64,000 nt of DNA from CALLVY01 sp937899855 (GTDB taxonomy: Bacteria > Bacteroidota > Bacteroidia > Chitinophagales > Saprospiraceae). A program made the position numbers and the translations under genes. The notes beneath the pieces were generated by a model. It had not been told where the DNA came from. It saw only the letters and a list, made by a program, of their open reading frames with translations, and did not search any database. Below are positions 6,940-14,892 of this stretch, piece by piece. The stretch spans positions 1 through 64,000 of the forward strand of contig JBCBQC010000026.1 in NCBI GenBank assembly GCA_039820405.1, in the 5' to 3' direction. Numbering within the stretch: position 1 is the stretch's first letter; the number at the start of each line of letters is the position of its first letter.

Positions 6940-8091
6940 ATGTCAGCCAGCCGCAGTCCCCAACTCAGCTACTGGGAAAGAAACCAGTACTTTCAGGACC
7001 TCGACGTACTCATCGTCGGGGCTGGGATCGTGGGCCTCAACGCCGCCCTCCACCTGCACGACCGCTGGCCCCAACTGCGCATCGCCATCTGGGAACGCGG
7101 CCCCCTACCCGCCGGCGCCAGTAGTCGCAATGCGGGCTTCGCCTGCTTCGGCAGCGTCACCGAACTGCTCGATGACCTCCAGCGGCATTCCGAGGAGGAA
7201 GTCCTCCAACTCCTCGAACGCCGCTGGCGCGGCTTGCTCCGACTCCGCCAAATCCTGGGGGATCAAATCTTGGACTACCGCGAGTGGGGGGGCTACGAAA
7301 TCTTTCGCCCCGGCGAGGAAGAAAGCTATCGGGCCTGTTGTGACCAGCTGGCCTCCCTCAACCGCCAGATTGCCCCCATCGTGGGCCAGCGCGCGGTGTA
7401 CCAGCGCGCCGACGAGCGCATCGCGGACTTTGGTTTTGCCGGAGTCCAGCACCTGATCGTCAATCGCGCCGAAGGGCAGATTGATACCGGTGCTATGATG
7501 CGGGGCCTCATCGAGCTGGTACGTTCCCGGGGGATCGCCCTTCTCAATGGGCTGGGCCTGAGTCACTGGGAGCGCGAAGGCAGCGCCTGGCGCGCGGTGG
7601 CCGACAATGGCTGGGAGCTGCGGACCCAAAAGCTACTCCTGGCCACCAATGGCTTTGCACCGCAGCTGATCCCCGAATTGGAACTCGCTCCAGCACGCAA
7701 CCAAGTACTCATCACCGACCCGATTCCGGGACTGCCCGTGAAAGGCTGTTTTCATTACGATCGGGGTTATTTTTACTTTCGGAACATTCACTCCCGCCTC
7801 TTGCTGGGCGGGGGCCGACACCTCGCCCGCTCCGCCGAACAAACCGATGCCTTCGGTACGAGCTCTTTGGTACGGGAAGCCCTCCTGCGCCTGCTCCGCG
7901 AGGTGATCCTGCCCGACCGCGAAGTGGGCATTGCTCAGTGGTGGAGTGGTATCCTCGGCCTGGGGGAGCAAAAACTGCCCATCGTGCGGGAGCTCGCTCC
8001 CGGCCTGGTCGTGGCGGTGCGGCTGGGAGGAATGGGGGTGGCCATCGGTAGCCTGGTCGGACAGGAAGCGGCCGACTTGATCGCTCCCTGA
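6940..8091 (+). CDS. DAO-family FAD-dependent oxidoreductase
   Basis: A 383-residue flavoenzyme of the D-amino-acid oxidase/glycine oxidase/sarcosine oxidase fold. The N-terminal FAD-binding Rossmann motif VLIVGAGIVGLNAALHL lies at 23-39, followed by the acidic residue in AIWERG. SSRNAGFACFG around residues 61-71 is the flavin-contact segment of DAO proteins, and the C-terminus carries a GMGVAIGSLVGQEAADLI FAD-binding end. There is no signal peptide, so it is cytoplasmic. The amine or amino-acid substrate cannot be read from the sequence, and the neighbours (a DUF4293 gene, divergent, and an OstA-like gene) give no hint. DadA, ThiO or OrdL-like functions are all possible. Confidence 0.85.
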   Translation: MSASRSPQLSYWERNQYFQDLDVLIVGAGIVGLNAALHLHDRWPQLRIAIWERGPLPAGASSRNAGFACFGSVTELLDDLQRHSEEEVLQLLERRWRGLLRLRQILGDQILDYREWGGYEIFRPGEEESYRACCDQLASLNRQIAPIVGQRAVYQRADERIADFGFAGVQHLIVNRAEGQIDTGAMMRGLIELVRSRGIALLNGLGLSHWEREGSAWRAVADNGWELRTQKLLLATNGFAPQLIPELELAPARNQVLITDPIPGLPVKGCFHYDRGYFYFRNIHSRLLLGGGRHLARSAEQTDAFGTSSLVREALLRLLREVILPDREVGIAQWWSGILGLGEQKLPIVRELAPGLVVAVRLGGMGVAIGSLVGQEAADLIAP

Positions 8092-8116
8092 GCGGATTCG
8101 TTTACAAAACTCGATC

Positions 8117-10381
8117 ATGGTAGCAATGAAGCGTAGCATATGGACAAATTATTGGCTGGGTCTACTTTGGCTGCTGGTCCCGCTGGGGGCAATGGCACAG
8201 GACAGCCCAAGCGAACCTGCCGACACCAGCGAACAGGAACGCGTGGTCGTCGATCACGCGGACTTGGGGGAATACCTCCAGGAGGGAGAACGCTTGATCC
8301 AAATGTTGATGAAGCAAGACCGTCAGGTGGAGCTGCGGCAGGGCGATGCTTTTATGTACTGCGATACGGCCATCATCGAAGAAAACGACGTGGTAGCCTA
8401 CGGCAACGTCATCATCCAACAGGGCGATTCCCTCAACGTCTTTGCCGACTCCGTCGTCTACCTGGGGGATTCCCGGACTGCGGATCTTTTTGGGGATGTG
8501 ATCCTCGAAACCAACGAACAACGGTTGTTTACCAACGAGCTCAATTATCAGCTCGATACCAAAACGGCCACTTACTTTAGCGGGGCCCTGCTCGCCAACG
8601 AACAAACCCAGCTGACGAGCAAACGCGGGTACTACTACGTCGACGAAAAAACGGCCTACTTTAAGGACAGCGTCGTGGTGATCGATGAAGAATTTAGCCT
8701 CCAGGCCGATACCCTCCAGTTTAATACCGAAAGCAAGGTAGCTACCTTTCTGGGGCCTACCCTGATCCGACAGGACTCCGCGATGATTTACTGCGAGGCG
8801 GGGTACTACGATACGGCCAATCGAACGGCGGAATTTCGGGAAAATGCACAGTACGTCAAAGGCGAGCAGGAGGCGACGGCTTTGGTCATCCGCTACGATG
8901 GCGACCGGGAAGAGGTAACCCTCTCCGGGGAGGCCCGTTTTGTGGAGGGTACCAAGAATGCCTCCGCCGATACCATCCTCTACAACGACGGCAACGACCT
9001 AACCGTCCTCCGAGGCAATGCCGTGTACCGCGACGAGGGCCAACTGCTGGAGTCGGATCGCATTGTGTACAATACGGCGGAAGAATCCTTTCAAACCGAG
9101 GGGCGTTCTCGCATCTACGACGAGGCCCAAATCCTGGAGGCCGACCAGATCGACTTCGATACCGAATCGGAAATCGGGATCGCTACGGGCAATGTATACT
9201 GGGTGGATACGGTAGAGCAGGTGAGCATCCGCTGCGAAAATGCAAATTACAATAAGGCCAACGATTACCTCAAGGCCACCGGCGGCCGTCCCTTGATGAC
9301 CTCTTTGGTAGATGGGGATACGCTTTACCTCTCCGCCGATACCTTGATTTCCTACCGTGTCGATCCGGTCGTCGATACGATCTTGACCGTGGACAGTCTG
9401 AGTCTGGTCGACAGCCTGAGCGTGACCGACTCCCTGGTTACTGCCGATCCCTTGCCCGGTGATGACGAGGTTGTGGTACCACTACCGGATACGCTTCTGC
9501 GTCAGAACCGTCCCAAGTTTTTGCAAAAAGCCCTCGATTCATCACCGCTGCCCGACTCCAGTACCTTGCTCAAGCCCCTCCCGGACAGCTTGCTACTCGT
9601 GGATAGCCTGCGGGCGCCGGCTGATTCGCTGTTCCGCGTGGATAGCTTGCGCAGTCCCGAACGCGACAGCAGTACGGCCCGGAATTTACTGGCCCAACGC
9701 AACGTCAAGATTTACAAAAGCGACCTCCAGGCCGTTTGTGACTCCTTGGTCTACTCGACGGTCGACTCCCTCTTTGAGTTTTACGGAGATCCGGTCATTT
9801 GGTCGGACACCTCCCAATTTGATGCGGACACCATCCACATGCAACTGGCCAATGATCAAATCGATCGCATTTATTTGTACCAGGATGCCTTCATCCTCAA
9901 TTCCCCCGACGAGCTGTTTTTCAATCAGATCAAGGGGCGGGACATTGTGGCTTACTTTGTAGACGGTGAAGTCCGGCGGGTAAAGGTGGATGGCAATGCC
10001 GAATCGGTGTACTACGCCCTGGATGAGGCCAAGGCTTACGTGGCGGCCAACAAGACGGTATGCAGTGAGATGATGTTGTTTTTTGGGAACAACGAGATTG
10101 AGAAAATCAACTTTTTCCGGCAACCCACTGCGGAGATGCAGCCCATGGATCAGGCCAATCACGATGCCCTGCGGCTGCCCGGTTTTGACTGGCAGGTGGC
10201 GCGTCGCCCCCAGTCGGTGGCTGATTTGCTACGGATAACGGACGTGGTGAGTAGTGAGACGGGCTTGGAGGGGGAAGAGGCTACGGAAAATGGTGGGGAG
10301 GATGCTGGGGAAGGGGAGGAGTCCGAAATGCCGCAGCCGGCGGACGGGGGAGAAAGCAATTCGGCGGAGGGGGAGAATTAG
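8117..10381 (+). CDS. OstA/LptA-like outer-membrane biogenesis protein with a Ser/Asp/Leu-rich insert
   Basis: A 754-residue secreted protein; a second in-frame ATG at 8126 gives a cleaner signal peptide start (MKRSIWTNYWLGLLWLL...AMAQ). From about residue 50 to 415 it is built from repeating short beta-strands with the OstA/LptA rhythm (DTAIIEENDVVAYGNVIIQ, then ADSVVYLGDSRTADLFGDV and so on), the jelly-roll that shuttles lipopolysaccharide across the periplasm. Similar strands return at about 520-690. Between them (about 418-520) is a low-complexity run rich in VDSL/PDSL units. The C-terminus is strongly acidic. A role in LPS or lipid transport is inferred from the fold. batE follows after 22 bases. 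Confidence 0.75.
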   Translation: MVAMKRSIWTNYWLGLLWLLVPLGAMAQDSPSEPADTSEQERVVVDHADLGEYLQEGERLIQMLMKQDRQVELRQGDAFMYCDTAIIEENDVVAYGNVIIQQGDSLNVFADSVVYLGDSRTADLFGDVILETNEQRLFTNELNYQLDTKTATYFSGALLANEQTQLTSKRGYYYVDEKTAYFKDSVVVIDEEFSLQADTLQFNTESKVATFLGPTLIRQDSAMIYCEAGYYDTANRTAEFRENAQYVKGEQEATALVIRYDGDREEVTLSGEARFVEGTKNASADTILYNDGNDLTVLRGNAVYRDEGQLLESDRIVYNTAEESFQTEGRSRIYDEAQILEADQIDFDTESEIGIATGNVYWVDTVEQVSIRCENANYNKANDYLKATGGRPLMTSLVDGDTLYLSADTLISYRVDPVVDTILTVDSLSLVDSLSVTDSLVTADPLPGDDEVVVPLPDTLLRQNRPKFLQKALDSSPLPDSSTLLKPLPDSLLLVDSLRAPADSLFRVDSLRSPERDSSTARNLLAQRNVKIYKSDLQAVCDSLVYSTVDSLFEFYGDPVIWSDTSQFDADTIHMQLANDQIDRIYLYQDAFILNSPDELFFNQIKGRDIVAYFVDGEVRRVKVDGNAESVYYALDEAKAYVAANKTVCSEMMLFFGNNEIEKINFFRQPTAEMQPMDQANHDALRLPGFDWQVARRPQSVADLLRITDVVSSETGLEGEEATENGGEDAGEGEESEMPQPADGGESNSAEGEN

Positions 10382-10391
10382 AATTTCTTTT

Positions 10392-10399
10392 TAATTTTG
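10392..10399 (+). promoter_or_regulatory. Possible -7 promoter element before the BatE-like gene
   Basis: TAATTTTG matches TAnnTTTG and lies only 4 bases before the ATG at 10404, which would give a leaderless transcript. No clear -33 element is seen, so cotranscription with the OstA-like gene is equally possible. Confidence 0.35.
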
Positions 10400-10403
10400 T
10401 ACC

Positions 10404-11162
10404 ATGTTACGGAGATTTTGCGCTTTACTGTTGGCGGTGCTGGCCCTGACTATGGTCCGGGCAGCTGATCCTCCCGAGGACTTGCAACTTGCCAATGCTG
10501 CTTACCGATCGGGAAAATACGCCGAGGCAATCACCGGCTATCGCTCCCTGCTCTCCGCCGGCTACCGCTCCGCCGACTTGTACTACAACCTGGGCAGTAG
10601 CTATCTTAAAAACCGCGAATTGGGGCCCGCTATTTTGTACCTCGAACGCGCTCGACTGCTCGCCCCCAGCGACCCCGATATCCAACACAACTTGGAACTG
10701 GCCCGGCAGCAACTGACGGATGACATCAGCGAGGTACCGTCTTTTTTTCTCTCTCGCTGGTGGGAACAATGGGCGCTAGCGGCTTCGGCTACTTTTTGGA
10801 GTGTACTGGGGCTTTTGCTGGTCTGGTTGGGACTGGCCGGCCTGGGGCTCTGGCAAATCGGCCGAGAACGAGCCTGGCGCAAAAAGGGCTTTTTGTGGGG
10901 CTTGCCCTTATTGCTCCTGGGGATTGTACCCTTGCTGCTGGGTTTTAGTCGGGTCCAAATGATCGAGGATTCTCCCTTTGCCATCATTCAGGCGGCCAAA
11001 ACCACCCTTTACACGGCTCCCGATACGGCCAGTGAGGCCCTTTTCCCCCTCCACGAAGGCACCAAGGTCGCCCTGCTGGATCGCATTGGGGAATGGTATA
11101 AGGTACGCCTGCTCAACGGCGATCAGGGATGGCTTTCCCGCGAACACCTCCTTCAGATCTAG
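10404..11162 (+). CDS. BatE-like protein with TPR, two membrane helices and a C-terminal SH3 domain
   Basis: A 252-residue membrane protein. It starts with a signal peptide (1-20), then two or three TPR units at about 25-105 (NAAYRSGKYAEAITGY, then ADLYYNLGSSYLKNRELGPAILYLERAR). Two membrane helices (125-150 and 163-181) follow, and a bacterial SH3 domain closes the chain at about 192-252 (TTLYTAPDTASEALFPLHEG...GEWYKVRLLNGDQGWL). The order matches BatE of the Bacteroides aerotolerance cluster, but none of batA-batD is near, so the gene may be separated from its usual partners. The TPR part would face the periplasm. Function is otherwise unknown. Confidence 0.75.
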   Translation: MLRRFCALLLAVLALTMVRAADPPEDLQLANAAYRSGKYAEAITGYRSLLSAGYRSADLYYNLGSSYLKNRELGPAILYLERARLLAPSDPDIQHNLELARQQLTDDISEVPSFFLSRWWEQWALAASATFWSVLGLLLVWLGLAGLGLWQIGRERAWRKKGFLWGLPLLLLGIVPLLLGFSRVQMIEDSPFAIIQAAKTTLYTAPDTASEALFPLHEGTKVALLDRIGEWYKVRLLNGDQGWLSREHLLQI

Positions 11163-11278
11163 CTCCCGCACTGTTTTTTTAAGTTTTTTGACGCTTTTTC
11201 AGCTTTGGTGACAGGAATAGGCAATGTTTTTGATTGGAAAATCATAATCACTACCCCCGCCATCAAAACCCTAAGCCG

Positions 11279-11935
11279 ATGACCAACCGCCAAGAATTTA
11301 ACCGCTTTTTGTGGGAAGCCCTGTATCCAGAAAACTACGTATGGCTCAACCCCAGTATCCCGCTAGATCGTGACGATAGCATCCCGGAGATTTTACTTCC
11401 CGCCAAGTCGGTGGAGGGCTTGCTGCGACGCATGCGGAAGGAGGGGAGTGGGGGCGCCTGTCGGGCTTCCTTCCGTTTCCACGCTACGGCGGCGGTTTTT
11501 GATTTTTCCTCCTGGACTTATTCCATCAATTTTGTGCACAAAATGGTGAGTCACAACCTTTTCTTTCTCTCGGAGGAGGAGGTCCTGGCCCGTCGGGTAA
11601 GGCAACGCTCCGGGCGTAACCTCCCTTGTCTGGAGCACTTGCTGGAGTACGGGGTACTGCGCAGTTTCCTGCTGCGGCAGGGGGTGAGCGAGACGGATTT
11701 TCGCTATTTCAAGGATTTTCACATCCTGGTACAGGAAGACCTCATTGAGTTTTTCAACGATAAGTACGGAACGAGCTTTCGCGACATGTACGACCTGACG
11801 GAATACCGGCCGGTAGCGCAGCGGCAGATCATCCAACGGCTCAAAGAATTGCCACTCAACCGTTTGACCCGGACGATGCGGATTCACTGGCACAACTTCC
11901 TGGGGCATCTGCGACGAGAGGCTCGGATGATTTAA
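11279..11935 (+). CDS. Uncharacterised soluble protein
   Basis: A 218-residue protein that I do not recognise. It has no signal peptide or membrane helix and is rich in Arg, Phe and Leu (for example VLARRVRQRSGRNLPCLEHLL and RLTRTMRIHWHNFLGHLRRE), with a mostly helical look. The ATG at 11279 is chosen over a TTG at 11234. Codon use matches the neighbouring genes and a strong terminator follows 9 bases after the stop, so it is very probably a real gene. It is flanked by the BatE-like gene upstream and the convergent rplU-rpmA operon, neither of which suggests a function. Confidence 0.7.
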   Translation: MTNRQEFNRFLWEALYPENYVWLNPSIPLDRDDSIPEILLPAKSVEGLLRRMRKEGSGGACRASFRFHATAAVFDFSSWTYSINFVHKMVSHNLFFLSEEEVLARRVRQRSGRNLPCLEHLLEYGVLRSFLLRQGVSETDFRYFKDFHILVQEDLIEFFNDKYGTSFRDMYDLTEYRPVAQRQIIQRLKELPLNRLTRTMRIHWHNFLGHLRREARMI

Positions 11936-11943
11936 GAAAAAAA

Positions 11944-11976
11944 GGCTTACCAGTAATAACTGGTAAGCCTTTTTTT
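11944..11976. terminator. Strong terminator after the uncharacterised gene
   Basis: A perfect 11 bp stem (11944-11954 with 11959-11969), a 4-base loop and seven T residues. An A-rich left flank also makes it usable from the minus strand. Confidence 0.9.
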
Positions 11977-11990
11977 ATAATTAATTTTTT

Positions 11991-12022
11991 GAAAAAAAGC
12001 CCCACCCGGGCGGACAGGGCTT
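11991..12022 (-). terminator. Terminator of the rplU-rpmA operon
   Basis: On the minus strand a 6 bp stem (12017-12022 with 11997-12002) is followed by a run of T residues (complement of the A run at 11992-11998). It lies about 40 bases after the stop codon of rpmA. Confidence 0.65.
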
Positions 12023-12061
12023 AACAACAAAAAATATAAAGCTATGAAAACTAAAACATCT

Positions 12062-12703
12062 TTATTCTTCTTCGGTGGCTGCGCTTTTCACTTCTTTTCC
12101 TCCGTCTAATTTATCTTGCCAGTCTTTGAGCTCCTCAAATTTACCGGCGGCAGCGAGTTCTGCTTGCTTGGGCCAAGTGGCGGGATTGTGCGTAGCATAA
12201 CGTTTACCCGCTTCGGACAAAATCGCTTTTAGCTTCGCGACTTCGGTACCGGCTAGTGCGGCCCAGGTATTGATTCCAGCGTTGTGGAGCAATTCCGCAA
12301 TCTTTGGTCCGATACCTTCAACGATTCTAAGATCGTCATTAGTATTGGAAGATGCAACATTTTTTTCGGTTGTTGTCTCAGCTGAGACTGGAGCGGGAAC
12401 AGCTTCATCTTTCTTGCCCACAACTTTCGCGGGTGTTTCTGATACTTCTTTAAACGGTAAAACGCTAACGAAAGTTCGGTTTGACCGTCCTTTTTTGAAG
12501 TTTACTGTACCATTGGTTAGTGCAAATATAGTGAAATCTTTGCCCATTCCAACATTTTCGCCGGGGTGAAACTTGGTTCCTCTTTGGCGAATGATAATGT
12601 TTCCAGCGGTGGCGTATTGGCCTCCAAACAACTTCACTCCTAATCGCTTGCTCTTGCTGTCTCTACCGTTGTCCGTAGAACCTACACCTTTCTTATGAGC
12701 CAT
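12062..12703 (-). CDS. rpmA: Ribosomal protein bL27 with a C-terminal helix-hairpin-helix extension
   Basis: A 213-residue protein against the usual 85 or so. Residues 1-84 are a normal bL27 (MAHKKGVGSTDNGRDSKSKR, then LFGGQYATAGNIIIRQRG and GRSNRTFVSV), whose N-terminal tail reaches the peptidyl transferase centre. A flexible linker rich in Pro, Thr, Ala and charged residues spans about 85-121. A helix-hairpin-helix module follows at about 122-200 (DDLRIVEGIGPKIAELLHNAG, then YATHNPATWPKQAELAAAGK). From memory, this module is normally the tail of bL21 in Bacteroidota. Here bL21, encoded just upstream, is standard length. The frame is continuous, with no sign of frameshift. Confidence 0.92.
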   Translation of the reverse strand: MAHKKGVGSTDNGRDSKSKRLGVKLFGGQYATAGNIIIRQRGTKFHPGENVGMGKDFTIFALTNGTVNFKKGRSNRTFVSVLPFKEVSETPAKVVGKKDEAVPAPVSAETTTEKNVASSNTNDDLRIVEGIGPKIAELLHNAGINTWAALAGTEVAKLKAILSEAGKRYATHNPATWPKQAELAAAGKFEELKDWQDKLDGGKEVKSAATEEE

Positions 12704-12788
12704 TGTAAACTTATTTACGAGTTAAAAATAAGGGAATTACTAAAATATTCAAATATTTGACCTACAAAAGATTGATTTTTGCGCCTTT

Positions 12789-13100
12789 CTAAGCGGAAAT
12801 TGCTTCAATCTTGAGCTTGGTAAACCTTTGACGGTGGCCATTCTTTACTTTGTAGCCTTTTCTTCTTTTTTTCTTGAAAACGATGACCTTGTCTCCCTTG
12901 TGGTGCCCCAGGACGGTGGCTTTCACATTTGCAGACGCAAGGACCGGCTTGCCAATCTGGACGGAGCCGTCGTTGTCGACCAGATGAACCTGGTCAAACG
13001 ACATGCTGTCCCCTTCGTTGGCTTCTAGCTGGTGGACGAAGAGCTCCTGCCCTTCCTCGACTTTAAACTGTTGACCAGCTATGGTTACGATCGCGAACAT
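12789..13100 (-). CDS. rplU: Ribosomal protein bL21
   Basis: A 103-residue large-subunit protein of standard length, recognised from the N-terminal MFAIVTIAGQQFKVEEGQELF and the C-terminal KKKRRKGYKVKNGHRQRFTKLKI. It binds 23S rRNA. It is the first gene of the rplU-rpmA operon, 85 bases upstream of rpmA, with a promoter at 13138-13145. Unlike bL21 of many Bacteroidota as I remember them, it lacks a helix-hairpin-helix tail, which is instead fused to bL27. Confidence 0.97.
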   Translation of the reverse strand: MFAIVTIAGQQFKVEEGQELFVHQLEANEGDSMSFDQVHLVDNDGSVQIGKPVLASANVKATVLGHHKGDKVIVFKKKRRKGYKVKNGHRQRFTKLKIEAISA

Positions 13101-13137
13101 TTTTGAGTGATTTAGATGGTTTCAAAATTTTGGACTG

Positions 13138-13145
13138 CAAAGATA
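13138..13145 (-). promoter_or_regulatory. Bacteroidota -7 promoter element for rplU-rpmA
   Basis: The minus strand reads TATCTTTG, a perfect TAnnTTTG, about 37 bases before the ATG of rplU. The leader of about 30 bases is too short for a classical L21 leader structure. Confidence 0.7.
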
Positions 13146-13177
13146 GGAGTTTTGGTGTAAAAACCCAAAAGGAGCCC

Positions 13178-14389
13178 CTAAATCAGGTCCCGAAGCTGAA
13201 ATTGAAAGGTTTTTTTCTGCTCATTTCGGATGACCTTGAGGCGAATCCTCTTTCCCACGCGCTTTTGCAGGACTTTGTTGAGGTGGTTGAGGTCGTAGAA
13301 GCGGCGATTGAGCCCGTTGATGCCGATGATCTGATCGCCGACCTCCAGCCCGGCCTCGGCGGCGGGAGAGTGGGGTAGGATATTGCTGATGAGAAAATTG
13401 TTGAGCCCCACGCCCGAGGCAATCAGGGTAAGTCCCGAGCGATCGTAGCGGAAGCCCTTGTTGTACCTGCGTTGGGGGCGGAGGTATACCTTTTCTCGGA
13501 AGTAATCAAAAACCAGGATAAAGCGGTGGAGCAGCATATTGCCCAGGATGCCATTGCGGTTGTTGAGAAAGCTGGTATCGAGGGCCTCCTCCATCTGTTG
13601 GAAATTAACCACCAGGCCACTGAAGAAGAAATCGTCCAACTGAATGCGTTCGATGCGCCCCAGGTAGCCATTGAGCTGCCCCCCCAGGCCCGATCCAATC
13701 GCACCCGGAATGATGTTTTCGGGCATGCGTAGCAATCCCGAGCTATCGGTGTGTAGGAGCAGGCCGAGGCTGGCTCCGGTATCGAGCAAGAGTTTGGCCT
13801 GCATGGCCTCGTCGGTCCGCACCTCCAGTTCGCACTTCAGGTAAGGCTTGCCCCGCACGACGTCGATATCCAAAGTTGTAAAGCCCCGCAGGTCTGTCGG
13901 ATCAAAATACTGAGGAAAGTAAAAGGTGATGGTTTGCCGCCGGTAGTTGATTTCGAAGATGAGGTGCCGGAAAAAATTGGCCCCCAGAATGCCCTGGATG
14001 GGGACCCCCGTAAATTCATCCAATCGAAAATAATCATCCTCCAGCACCAAGAGGTCCTGCGAAGTGGCCAACAGGCCATTGAGCTCCAGCTCGACCCCCC
14101 GCGATAGGTAGGCCACCAGCTCGGTCGTCATGTCCGAACCCAAAATGCGGTAGCTCTTGGTGTAGTTGACCCCCAGGCTTTCTGCGATGTCGCGCTTGGT
14201 AATAATGGTGTACTCCGCCCCAGTGTCGAATACAAATTTCATGGGGAAAAACCCCTGGTAAAGTACGTCCACCACGATGAAGCCATTGTGGAAGGAAAAG
14301 GGGATGACCACCTTCTTGGTTCCGTTGGGGGCGGCAAAGCCGTGGGGTTGGGCAGCGAGGCTCAGCGATGCCACCAAGACCAGCGCCAT
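13178..14389 (-). CDS. Secreted retropepsin-like aspartic protease with PDZ domain
   Basis: A protein of 403 residues from the first in-frame ATG (14389), which opens with a signal peptide-like segment MALVLVASLSLAAQ. The reading frame stays open upstream to 14563, where only TTG starts exist, so an earlier start is possible. It has two retropepsin-type half domains: FDTGAEYT (Asp55) with GILGANFF, and LLDTGASLG (Asp203) with GILGNMLL. A PDZ domain follows at about 323-403 (SPAAEAGLEVGDQIIGING). The protein likely cleaves or binds periplasmic peptides, but its target is unknown. It is transcribed toward the rplU operon and is divergent from susC. Confidence 0.85.
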   Translation of the reverse strand: MALVLVASLSLAAQPHGFAAPNGTKKVVIPFSFHNGFIVVDVLYQGFFPMKFVFDTGAEYTIITKRDIAESLGVNYTKSYRILGSDMTTELVAYLSRGVELELNGLLATSQDLLVLEDDYFRLDEFTGVPIQGILGANFFRHLIFEINYRRQTITFYFPQYFDPTDLRGFTTLDIDVVRGKPYLKCELEVRTDEAMQAKLLLDTGASLGLLLHTDSSGLLRMPENIIPGAIGSGLGGQLNGYLGRIERIQLDDFFFSGLVVNFQQMEEALDTSFLNNRNGILGNMLLHRFILVFDYFREKVYLRPQRRYNKGFRYDRSGLTLIASGVGLNNFLISNILPHSPAAEAGLEVGDQIIGINGLNRRFYDLNHLNKVLQKRVGKRIRLKVIRNEQKKTFQFQLRDLI

Positions 14390-14892
14390 GAGGCCAACCC
14401 GGAGCGGCCAATAGCCGGGGCTGGAGGCAAGTAAATATCTGGACAAATGCGCTAGTAATCGCAAGGATTTTTGATTCAAAGATGTACCTATAAAGCTAAA
14501 AAAAACTGGATTCAAATGCCGTAGAAAAACGGAATTTAGTTTTTGTGAATTGAGCAAACCCAATAAAATTCGGCCTGCTTTTGCAAATTAAAAATTCATA
14601 CGGCTTATTTTGGTTTTTACGAACTTATTTAGGACTTTTACACTAGTTAGTGTGTGAAAAACACGTATTCAATAGAGAGAAGTGTTGGGAATAAATTTCA
14701 CCTCTATTTTTGTTCTGCTACAACGTATTCATTTCGAGTACATTACAAAAATTTTAATCCCATATTTAAACGCTGCGCCCGAGGATGTTTCAAATTGCCA
14801 TTGACCGATGGACATCTTCCACCCGATGAAAGTATGACGGTTCGTCCGTCCACATTTATAAACTCTTTATTGTTAACAAAACTCAATAGTGT
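14390..14892. promoter_or_regulatory. Intergenic region between the protease and the susC operon
   Basis: About 500 bases that must hold the divergent promoters. I find no perfect TAnnTTTG in front of susC. An inverted repeat ACACTA-GT-TAGTGT lies at 14640-14653 and a smaller CCAT/ATGG hairpin near 14803. The first could be an operator for regulation of the sugar locus. No gene is supported here. Confidence 0.35.

Noticed and set aside
12062..12703. Fusion of rpmA with another gene by sequencing error
   Set aside because: The frame is continuous through core, linker and module, and codon use is uniform. The module is known to me from ribosomal proteins of this phylum.
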